A stretch of 64,000 bases of DNA, taken from contig JAMKCF010000002.1 in NCBI GenBank assembly GCA_023634235.1, positions 12,227,091-12,291,090 on the forward strand. The letters run 5' to 3'. This document shows, one piece after another, positions 45,401-56,600 of the stretch (position 1 is the stretch's first letter; every line of letters begins with the position of its first letter). The notes beneath the pieces were generated by a model, which ran no database searches, was not told the origin of the DNA, and saw only the letters and a list, made by a program, of their open reading frames with translations. A program made the translations under genes and the position numbers. This DNA is from Pisaster brevispinus (Eukaryota > Echinodermata > Asteroidea > Forcipulatida > Asteriidae).

Positions 45401-46244
45401 AGTAGGCCGATGCTATAGTCTGCCATACATTACGCCTCGCAAACTTTCCTTTTTAGGGAAGCGTTAAAGGGACATTAAGAAATATAAAAGAAGGTCATAA
45501 TTATGACTTATTTCCCATAATTAGGACTTGCAGTTTAAGTCATAGTTATGATTTGAGCCAAGTAATAATTATGACGAAATCATAAGTACGGCTTATACTA
45601 AGTCATAATTTGACTTGTACTAAGTCATAATATGACTTTTACAAAGTCATAAATATGAGATGTTAGTCATAATTATGGCTTTGATTTTCTTTCTCTCTAT
45701 TGACATTGGCGATGACAGCAACCTTTTTTGGCCTTTCCACGGTGCACAGCCCTATGGCCTCTTTGCGCCAACGTCGCATACGCGGGCTACACTGTCTGCA
45801 ACGCTTGCCATTCTGTGAGTGAGTCAAATTAAACATAACAACTGTGGCAAGTCGTAGCCGTAGCCGTAGCCGTAGCCGCCACTTCAGACTCGGCCTGAGC
45901 CTTGATTTGAAAGAAAAAGGAAATAACAAAAGCGACGTCACTAGCTCATGCAACACCCTGGCTGGGGCTTAGGAAGACCTGCCATTGGCCGAGAGTTGTG
46001 CGTTGTCCACTGCGGCCTATGCAAAGGGTCAATTTCTTCTTATCTTATCCCATTTATTACAGGACAGCTGACGGAGCAATATGAGAGACGGGAGCAATCA
46101 CGAACCGGTCAACGCGTCCGCTTGGAACCAGTGCAGGAAGGAGAGAAGGATGCAGCCGTTCCCACTGGCAAGGGGGCTGGGAAGGGTGGCCTCAGCACCC
46201 CCAAGAATCCTAAGGGGGCTGGGCGATCCAAGTCTACCAAATAG
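42451..46244 (+). CDS. C22orf15-like: C22orf15/CXorf65-family protein of unknown function, five coding exons
   Basis: Exons are 42451-42475, 44454-44543, 44887-45006, 45243-45314 and 46063-46244. Every junction has GT and AG, every interior junction is phase 1, and the joined frame is 162 codons with a TAG stop. The product begins MFVSVWLGGSDIFLVNNDCM and continues VQYLRKKC. The next exon reads VTLDLADEDGNLQNLP and ends VTYVPILME. The fourth has TWKPFRPMVARVLKDADFM. The last has QLTEQYERREQSRTG and a basic Gly/Lys-rich tail ending RSKSTK. The MF..V....FLVN..C start, the LAEDGNL-like motif and the overall length resemble vertebrate C22orf15 and CXorf65, whose roles are not established to my knowledge. 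The N-terminal 80 residues read like a small beta-grasp (ubiquitin-like) fold, but this is inference. It is convergent with TATDN1, 1.4 kb away. Which of the two vertebrate relatives is closer cannot be settled by eye. Confidence 0.85.
42900..44450. other. Intron 1 of the C22orf15-like gene; no other gene seen
   Basis: The 2-kb intron contains TC-rich sequence (43010-43280), which opens a false 90-codon frame, and GA-rich sequence (44300-44340). Nothing else is recognisable. Confidence 0.5.
45480..45680. repeat. Array of TCATAATTATGA palindromes (copy 1)
   Basis: AGTCATAATTATGACT-like palindromes repeat every 20-30 bp, preceded by GGGAAGCGTTAAAGGGACAT. The same pairing of a GCGTTAAAGGGA leader and the palindrome array occurs in inverse orientation at 59945-60190 and 58100-58235. 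It lies in intron 4 of the C22orf15-like gene. Confidence 0.8.
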
Positions 46245-47087
46245 ATGGATAGCTTTGTCAGCATGGGGGAGGGCGAGATCCAGTACCCTCTAAGAATGCC
46301 TACAAGTGTGTTGGAAGGGGACGGGTCCAATGTCACCCCTTCCAATTCGCCGTATTTTTGACCACGTGAGGGCGTATGTGGATAAATTTCACATGATGAA
46401 AAACAAGTAAACAAACAGGGTTTTTTCACTTTTTTTATCGCTATTTTTTATGTATTTCTTCATTGGTGCAAGAAAACTACAAACAGGCAATTATAATAAG
46501 CTAAAACTGCTATTGTGATGCAAGACATTCCCTGTGACAGCGCCCTCATGCGGTCAAAAATATGGTCAACTCCAAGTGTGGCAGGAGGGGTAATCTAACT
46601 TTTAAAGACGGATAGGTGTAAACTGGAAAATGAGGGTACATTCGGGCACTTTTGTTATGATCTCAGAAACCAGTGTGCATAACACAGACTGAAATTTTGA
46701 AGAGTAGATCAACTGAAAATCACAGTTATATGCAAACAATTTCAAATAGACTCTATTTATTTTGTATATATTTTCTCAATCGATGGGCTCCTTGAGTCCA
46801 TATCACAACTGATACCCACACACCTTTAAGTACTAAATAAACGGTAAGTCAACTGTAAAGTCCTAAAGTAAAAAAAAAAGGGCAGATGTCTCGAGTCCTA
46901 ACCATCTGATTTTGAAATCCACTTTTCACAAATTGTTTACTGCAAATCTGTTTGAAGATCTCCTGGCAGCAGACTGTAGCTATGATCCAAAAGTTAATAA
47001 CAAAAGGTACGCATATCAAATTTACCTGAACATTAAAAAATGGGGCGAATATGACTGCTGCCACCAAGAGCTTTAACGTCTCCTATA

Positions 47088-47345
47088 GGTAGGATTTTTA
47101 TGAAACGATTTTATACCACAAGTATCGACTATATTTTTCTCGAAAATAACTTGTTGAAATTATGCTTTTCTTCAATACAGTTGACCAAGTTTCAGAAAAA
47201 AAATTGAGAAAGTTAGGTAGATAGGATTTTTATGAAACGATTTATACCACAAGTTTCAACTATATTTTTCTCGAAAATAACTTGTTGAAACTATGCTTTT
47301 CGTCAGGACAGTTGACCAAGTTTCAGAAAAAAATTTGAGACAAAA
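47088..47345. repeat. Tandem duplication of about 130 bp
   Basis: TAGGATTTTTATGAAACGAT, TTTTTCTCGAAAATAACTTG and AGTTGACCAAGTTTCAG appear once from 47092 and again from 47223 with few differences. It lies between the two convergent genes, so it is probably in 3' UTR or intergenic sequence. Confidence 0.8.
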
Positions 47346-47667
47346 GATAACAATATAATAGCGTGGGAGCGTCTCAAAAGTCGGGCACGTTCTAGGTGCG
47401 CAAGAACATTCCGTAGGCACTTGCCTGCAATCCATGCATCCACCCCAATTGTTCCTCTGGACCGCGACATTATGCCAAACTACAGTAACGTTTCTGTATG
47501 CACGTTTAGGAACGGTCCAGCAGTCCAGCAGTCAGATCCATGTACCCCAGCTGGAACACTTAATAAGGATCCAATTAGAACGTTTCAACCTCTCTCTGAC
47601 TATTTGGACGCTCCTTGAGCAAATGTGCTACAATAAATTTGTGGGCGTTCATCTACCGTGGTTGACA

Positions 47668-50600
47668 TCACCTGAAGAAGAGTTTCTCTGTGTTGTCAAG
47701 CAAATTCTTGGCCAATTCCTCTATGTCTTCTTCTCTGGCAGCAGCCATGACTTCTAAGACTTGTCTGAAAAGAGAGCACACATTTCAAAGTGTGACCATG
47801 ACAAATCCCTTATTGGTGGAGCTCTTTTGTTTTGAATTCCGAGAAGTCCCTCCTTGATGGAGACCTATTGACCTTTATCATGCTGTAGTCATTTTGTGTC
47901 TGATACCCTGAATACAACAGTTACAGTGGAAGTTTTAATTCTCATATCATACACAGGACCAGACTCGGTTTGGTTGCATTGGGTCGAATAGACCTTTCTT
48001 TTGCAACGTCACAGCCCAATCTTTTGCCAACCCAGGTTGGAAAACTATGGAACCCATAAATGCAAAACAAAAACAGATAAATACAGTTTGTAACAAATGT
48101 TACACAAATATTCCAAATTAGTGTTGAATTTATTGGAAACAAAGCAACCGATCACGGGAGGTATTTTATTTAATTAGAAGTTTACCGAAAATGTTGAATT
48201 TGGTTAAAACATCTGTTATCACCATTGAATGTTTTACTAACATTCGGCGGTCCATGCCAACCAGCGCTGTTTGTTTATCAACATTGGAAAGGTCTATAGA
48301 GAAGAAAAAGTAAAATGGCCGCGCCATGACAGAGGTCAATTGTTTACAAGAAAAACACACTGAGACTCCAAGAATGTCTCAAGATCTAACCACTGCATGG
48401 ACATCTTTAATTCTTAGGTCTGCGATTGGTTTGTATTGTAAACTCACATGATGTGGCACGGTTCGTTCCGGCTCTTGACGCAGAATCCCTGCTCCCATTT
48501 CTCCTTCTTCTTTGTGGGGTACGTCGTCTTGATATGTTTGGATCCAGCGTGGCTCGGTCGAATCTCACACCATGGGGCATCTATCAAAGCAAAGACGATG
48601 ATAAAGTTGCTCTCTGTGTATCTCTTTGTACTTAGTACCTAGTAAACTCTTAGTACTTAATACCCAGAACAGTACCTCTTACTACTTAGTACACTTAGAG
48701 GTAAGTACCTCTTAGTACTTAATTGTACTTCTAAGTACTTAGTATGTCTTTGTACTTAGTACCTAGTAAACTCTTGGTACTTAATACCCACAACAGTACT
48801 ACTTAGAACCAAGTACCTCTTAGTACTTAATACATATGTACTTCTAAGTACTTAGTATATATTTGAACTTATTACATAGTATCTATTAGTAATGCGTGCT
48901 TAGTACCTCTAATAACCTATTACTACACAACCAAGTACGTAGTACCTCTCAGTACTTAGCTCCTCTTTGTAATTAGTACCTCTCTTTACTTAACAAATGG
49001 TTACCTGTTTCAATTAGAAGTCTGTCGCTGGGGACAGAGCACATTGCTTCAACATTAGCTGCCGTCTTCAGAGAACTGTTAGTGCACAAGAAGAAGAAAA
49101 AAACTACAATTGTTAAATTTGCAATCACGATAATGAATATCATTTGTGTTTTACCAGACACTGTGTGTTAAGTACTGTATACTCAGTACTTTATCCCAAA
49201 GTTCTGTGGAATAAAAATCTGCAGGCATATTAATTACTCCGGTGGGATTCAAACACACCAGTCTTGAGGAGATGTCATTACACTAGACCACTGGCTTGAC
49301 CGGCGGCTAAAGGCCAATTAGCTAGAGGCCAGTTCGAATCCTATATAATAGCAGCGGGTACTGCAACAATTAAATCAAGATGTTAAATTTGTATAAAGAC
49401 TATTATTTTGTGTTTTACTCAACACCGATGTGTGTTATAAGCAATGCATACTCGGAGCTTGCCCAGTAGCTAGAGACCAGTTCGAATCCTATATATTGGC
49501 AGCGGTTACAGCAACAACAACAAATTAATTTAATCAAGATGTTCAACTTGTATAAAGACTATTATTTGTGTTTTATTCAACACCGAAAAGATGTGTGTTA
49601 TAAGCAATGCACTATACTCGGAGCTTGCTCAGAAGCTAGAGACCAGTTCGAATCCTTTCAAAAAATGTGAAACTGTCAAACTTTGTTTTCAGACATTCAA
49701 CGTGCAGTGTCTTAACGTACCATCCGTTGATGCCTATGTGGAGACCCATGTCCACGAAAGCACTGGCTTCCTCTTTGGTGCCATCAAATGTGTGAACCTG
49801 TTTGAAGAAGACAGATCTAGTTGTTAAATGCAGGGGGGGGGGGGGAGTCATTCAGCCATTTTGAGATAAGGCCGACACAAGACTAAGGGGTAAATTTGTC
49901 TGTATACACCCAAACCAAACAGTGCACTCCGATTTGCCACCATATCTCAAAAAGGCTAATGCTGAACAAAGGTTCTGAAACTAGGATTTTTAGGAGATAA
50001 GTTGAATTGATGGCATTTCTACCTTTTGGTAACCTCTGGAGATTAAGATTTCAATGAGCTTTTGGGAACAGTGTCCCATGCACTAGAGAAGTGGGTCAAA
50101 GAGCATGACTCCTCCGTATCTGAAGAAAGTAACGGCTTATTTGTTTTTTTAGCAGGCGGGCACAAAATGATCTAAATTTATATGGAAGTCTGAAACTTCT
50201 CATTCTGAAACGCTAGACCATTCTTAAAGGGTCTGTGTCGTCGCGATCACAGCGAGTCTGTGGCCAGACATTGAATTCTGAACTCTCATCCAGTTATTAA
50301 ATTGAATTACAAAATTGAACCAGATTGTTTCCTTTTGTGGTTTATTGCATGAGGGTAGAGATTTGTCATTTTTTAGACTCTATCTGAATTTGCCCTTTGA
50401 GCCCCTCTTTCAGATGAGTTTTCAAAAGGCAATTTATAAGCAAAATGAAAAAGCTCCTCACTTTACGCTAAAAACTTACAACTCCTCCAACGAATCGGTC
50501 TCGATTTCTCCTCAGGATATCTGAAACGAAAACAGAATTTGAGACAAAAATTACACAAGGTTGAAAATGATGTTAACACTTGAACTAAGGCCTTGTCCGA

Positions 50601-53600
50601 ATTGGCGGCTACAGCTACGGCTATGGCTATGGCTAGACTTAGGCACCATCATGCATTGAAATACAGGACGTCTTTAACAACACCCTTAGCAACAGCCATA
50701 GCCATAGCCGTAGCCGCCAATTCGGATACAGCCTAACACTGAGCCAACATATGTTTGAGTAGAGATTAGACTGGTACCTGACATATCATAATCTTTAAAA
50801 AGGGATACAAAGTGTGGTGGTTCATACTGCTGCCAGACCATGCGAGACACTCTAAGTCTAAGGAAGACCCCTTGTCTTTATGATAAACCTACTGTTTTGT
50901 TTGAAGTGCATTACACATTAGACAGGACCTAGGGCTTGTTGGGGTGCTGGGGTGTTTGTTTGTTTGTTTGTTTCTCTGTTTGTCAGTTGAGTCGTTTGTT
51001 CGTTTGTTTGTTTGTTTGTTTGTTTGTTTACATGATCTTTCCAACAAGGGAATTCGTCAAGGGGATATAAACGCCAAGCCAGCAACAGCCAATCTCTCTC
51101 AGGCAAACATTGGTTTTTCGTCTATGCTCATGTATTGCACAAACCAATAAATTGTGACTCAGTAACTAGATGACAAAACTTATTCTAGTCAATGTGAAAC
51201 CAACGGTTAGCTTGGCCAGATTCGAACCCACAACCTTGTGATTGCAAGCCCTGCAATCAAAAGGAAGAAGCAATTATGGTTAAATGTCTTGCTCATGGAC
51301 CAAAGTGCCTGAACCAGGACCTAAACCCACACTCTTACAACACACGCACTTTAGACCGGTACACTAGACAGCTTAGACACGACACTCCACTTTTTGCACT
51401 TATACCACAGGTCATTCTGGTTGGTACTTGGTAAGCAATTGTCAATCCAGATATTTTTGTTTCCGACTTCACAAAAGAAAGGAGAGCCATGAGCGGATGT
51501 GAGGCTTTTAACAAGAGTTACCTATGAAGTCACTGTGTGAATTCCTACAGTGTAGAAATAAAGGAAGTTTCGTTTCTTCAGACAGCTCCATTTGCTTCTC
51601 AAAGTACCTGTTATTACAAAATTACAGAATGAAGTCCGTGAAATACTTGAGGGAAAATGTCTAATAACTATATTTTCAACGAAAAATATGTAGCTATTTT
51701 AACCCCCCTAATATCTGTTCATTCGTTATCTTCAAGAAAATTGCTCAAGGGCACAAGTGTCACGACCGGAGTTCGAACTCACACTCTGCTGCTGACAACA
51801 CGAGAGCTTGGGTCCGGTCAACTAAACCGCTTGGCCACATCACGCCACACAATTACTCCATGTATTGCGCTATTTTAAGCTATAAAGGTAAATTGTACCA
51901 CTATTCCAACACAGCATATTGTGTTAAGGTGCGCGTAAAGTTTGCTTTATTAGATAAGATAAGTTCGTTATCACACGCCTGCTCATGGAATATGGAAAAA
52001 CAAAGTTCAACTGTGTCCATATCCAATAATCCAACTTGGCCTTCAGACTCATTGGATATGGGACAAAGAAGAGCTATATTTTTTCCGTATTCCAGTCGCG
52101 CTTCTGTGATAACTAATATGAATAATATCATTCTTTGTGGTTTGTGAATGATAGGTACACCAAGTTAATACAATACAACCTGGGAAGCGGCAGGAGAGAA
52201 AATCACCTAAGGTGATCGCAGATCCCGTGGCTGCCGCTTCCCAGGTTGTGTCGTTAACTTGGGTGTGATCTCTGGCTCTATGACAGTTACAGGTTGAGTG
52301 GCTTCTGACTGGCACCCCCAGAACAAAGATATTGACAAAATAGGGAAGACCCCCAACATTAGGGCTAGACAGCTCAGTTGCTGCAGCTGTAGCCCCAGCA
52401 CGTTAATCTGGAGGTCACAGGTTCAAATCTCGCTGTAGTCAAAGTTCCTTTGTTCAACCCAACTTTTTTATAAAATGTGTCAAAACATAACGAGCCGAAT
52501 CACAAACAACAATTTTGACTCACTTGAGTTGTTGTTCTTTTGGGCAAAAGTGCAGTCTGTCATAATCTGAAAGACAAGTTTTAGACAAAGTTACTACAAG
52601 TCTTTTTTCAAATAAAAACAGTTCAATGCATGTTAAACTGTGTCAGGAATAGTTTTGTCTCATTTTGATTCTGGTCGTGTAAAAAATAAATTCTGGTCCA
52701 GGAACCAATTTGAGCGACAAGCCCTGTGGTCTTGTTGGTTTTCCCAAAAAATTCAAGCCCTGGTCTTTCATAGACTTTTTAGGCTACTTTAATAACAACT
52801 TAGGTTATTTTTCTGAAGACCAAAATAATCTGAAATCAGACTTAAGTAGGAAGAATTTTATGCCTGTAGGGTTAAGATGTGAATTCATTTTAGTTTTTAA
52901 GCCCAATGTGATAACATAGCGAATGCTACAGGTGCATCTTTGGGCTATGTGAAAGAAAGCCCACCACCGGACTTACCCAAGCCACATTCACCAATTGCTA
53001 TCACTTTGTCTTTGTTCGTCTGAGCAAGACTCAGCAGAGCTGCTGAATATTCATCAGGACCCCCTGGGGCTTCATCAAACTCCTTACACCGGGTCGGATG
53101 ACACCCCACTGTGCTGTACAGGGCATCTAAATGTCAAAGGTCAAAGCTATGAGGTTAAAGAGAAGGTTTAAGGTCACAGAGGAGTGATCTGACTCCGATT
53201 GGCACTTCACTGTAAAAAGAAATTGTGTACTCCACAAATCAAAACAAATTCCAAGTTCCCTATTGACATGATTGAGACCTAGCCAAATAGCATGGAAATG
53301 TCATCCTGGGTTGATTCTCTCACTAAAATAACTCCATCAATGACCACCACTTAAAGCATTGCCACATGAATTGCAAACAAATCTCTCAGCCACTGCTGGC
53401 TGAAATCAGTCATGTCTTTGACAGATAACTTCCACATGGCTTGGCGAGTTGGAATTTGTTTTGTTGAGCATGTTGAGTCTAATGGCTCTTATCAGATGGT
53501 TTAGACTAATTTGAAAGGCATTGTTGTTTACATACACAAATATAACACGCTGTTATAAAACATAGTGTTGGAAACAGTACGATGGTGGGTCACAGTGAGG

Positions 53601-56600
53601 GGTGGGTCACAGTCATGACAGTGAGGGTTGGGTCACAATGCTAGTCACTTTTGAGGATCCTTTCGTTTCATTACCAGAAAGATTTTAAATAAATCAGTAA
53701 GCAATCAAGATAAACGCATACCATTTGTCTTAGCAAGCTCAAGTGCTTCTTGGCTGTCCTTCAGATTCCCTCCAGTGATGAACATCTAAAGAGAGGCAAA
53801 ACCTCAGATTAAACAAAATCAGTGCACAGTTCAGCGGCTCAGTACTACAAGGTCCTTCTTACAACTTGCATAATTTTCATAAAACTGGTTCGGCATATTT
53901 TGAAGAGCCTGGTAAAGTGAGCTAATTAGAGATGTACCTTTCCAGAAAATGTTGTTAGTGATGTTTGAAGCTTTGCATCGTGTGGGAAAAAGAAGAATTA
54001 ACTATAACTAGTAAACTTGCGGGTACAACCATGTATCAATCTCTTTTTGGAGGAGTGTTGGAGACCACACACTCCTCCCAAAAGAGATTTCTAAAAAGGC
54101 AGTATCCGCAAGTTTACTAGTTATAGTTACTTCTTGTAAGTTTTGTTTTGAAAACATGTTAAAATTGTTAGATACGACTCTTCTATCATTTACAGCAATT
54201 TTTGATTTAAAAGCCCTTTTGCAAGTAAGGGTGTTAGCCTCTCTATATATATATTTATTTGTTTAACCGTATCCCTGCCAAATACGACAAAATGCACCAA
54301 ACGGCAAAGGTTGTTGTATTTTGTTTCATTTAGCAGTCAACTCAAATCCCAAACTCTGTTGCACTGTGCTACATTTGGCAGGGTTCTGCATAGCCTTGGT
54401 ACACTGTATGCCCATGTGCAATCCCAGACCCGGGCAAACTGCTGGCATAAAAAAACCAGTTCACTTCACACTGCAACACAATCCCTCCATTGGTTAGAAA
54501 ACTGTGGTATTAGTCAAGACACAGTGTTCTAGTTGCATTGGTCAATATTTGAACCAACCTTTTTCAGTCCTATATCAAACGCTCTTTGTAACACATCAAG
54601 AAGATCATCTGGAAAAACAACACACAGATTGCTTACAAACGAAATGATAATAAGACAGGTCTTTTAAATTAGAGGGGCCTGAGGGAGTGTCTAAAGAGTC
54701 GGAAGGGTCGGAGAGTTCCAACTGGATCGACCAAAAATTCAAGCACGTGCTCAAAGACCATTCCGTTAGAGCATTCAAAATACTAATGTGCATATTCACT
54801 CAGGTAGGATTGCTCCTGTACTTTGACACACGGAAACCTTCTTTTGCGCCTGGAGCATGCTCGCCTTTTGAGACACAAGCACGAATAAACTCACGACATC
54901 AATTAAGCATTACTGTTATGTGTCAAGCCCAGGCGATCATATTACACCTTTTTTTTCTTCTTCAAATTTAACCCTCCTACTCTTCCTCTTGGTAACATTT
55001 TCCAGTGAGTTGACCAATTATTTGAAAACATTATACATGTTATAACTGCACTAAGTTTTGTATGGTGGAACAACTGTGCTGAGAACTAACTTTGTAATAT
55101 TGTACATGTGTGTAGTGTGCAGATCCTTTCACCACGTGATATAATATTGCAGTTCGGCATGGTTTATTTATCGCTCAAAACCACAGAGGATGATATGGAA
55201 TGGTTATCCAGTAGGAGGGTTGACTGTGTACTGCACAGATGCATTCACCACATGATTGCGTTGCATCGGTGCACAAAAAAATCGCAAAAACATTGTATCT
55301 GGCACAAAAATGCTCCATGCAAAAACGTCCAATCTCGGCGCATACTGATACTTGTTTGTGTGTACATCTAGGCTATTTTCAGCAAGATACAACGTTTTGA
55401 TAGTTTCAAACTCACGCAGAACATAAGTGCTATTTTAGGAGATAAGTTTTTGCACTGATACAATGATATCATAGTGCAGGCTGGCATTTAATCTACCATT
55501 ACACAACCGCAGAGGATGATATTCAACAGTCACACAGACATGACAGAAGGAGGGTTAAAATGTTGAAATTGAAACGTCGTCATTGCGGTTCTAAAAGATT
55601 ACCTTTGTGTCTCTGTGTGCCATGGTAGATGCCCCTAAACATGGAATCTACAAAAAAAAAAGGATAAACAGAGCATAATGGGAAACAATAATAAGTGATG
55701 ATCCATAATAAGCAAAGGACATCCTTAATAGTAGGGTCATAGATTTTTTATTTTTTTTTTTCAAACGTATGCAATGCTCATTTATAGGCCAAGTGATCGT
55801 TAAAGACACAATAAAAGTCATCTGTGAAAGATTCAGCTGAATTCAGTGTCTACTTAAAATGAGAAAAGTTAAAAAACTGTCACAGTATTTTCATGACGAC
55901 AATTGAATCCATCCACGTTTATAGCAAGGTGACGGTGGGTACCAAACCAACTGCATCTCTGGCCGCAGCATTCACAAATGGATACCACCAATATTTGAAT
56001 CTCCAAAAGTCGCCTTTTAGGTGGTCTTTGGAGATTCAAGACATTTCAGACAAAATGATTTCGCAGGATTCTTACTACACAGTTTACCACCTTTATAAAA
56101 AGTAGGCTTTTAGATAAAAATTACATCTTTGGGGGGATTTCGGGAGCAAATCAAATACCAAGCTTTGTAATCACTCTTTCTCTTTTCTTTTTTTTACTTT
56201 TTGCCTTTAGACAATCAAACAAATTCATTGATAGGTGTATTATTATTATTTGTAATACAAAACACACTCATTGGTTATTGAGGTAAATTAATTAAATAAC
56301 TTTTCAAAAATGTCCACAAAAGATTACAAATTATGGAAATGAACATACCTGTTAAATTCAGTCCAATATCTGTAAACCAATTAGAAAAACAAGGGGGAAA
56401 GTTATTCTGAGAAAAATGAAATCTAAAATTTATGTAAGACATAACTGAAAATTGTTTGGGGGGAACACTTATCGTGACGTCAACATTTAAATAAAACGAA
56501 ATAATGTGAATTTTTAACAACTAACAAACAAAAGAGTGTCAGGAAAATATTTGATTTGATTTGGAATATTTGGCAAACTGCAAAGAGAAAAATACATTTT

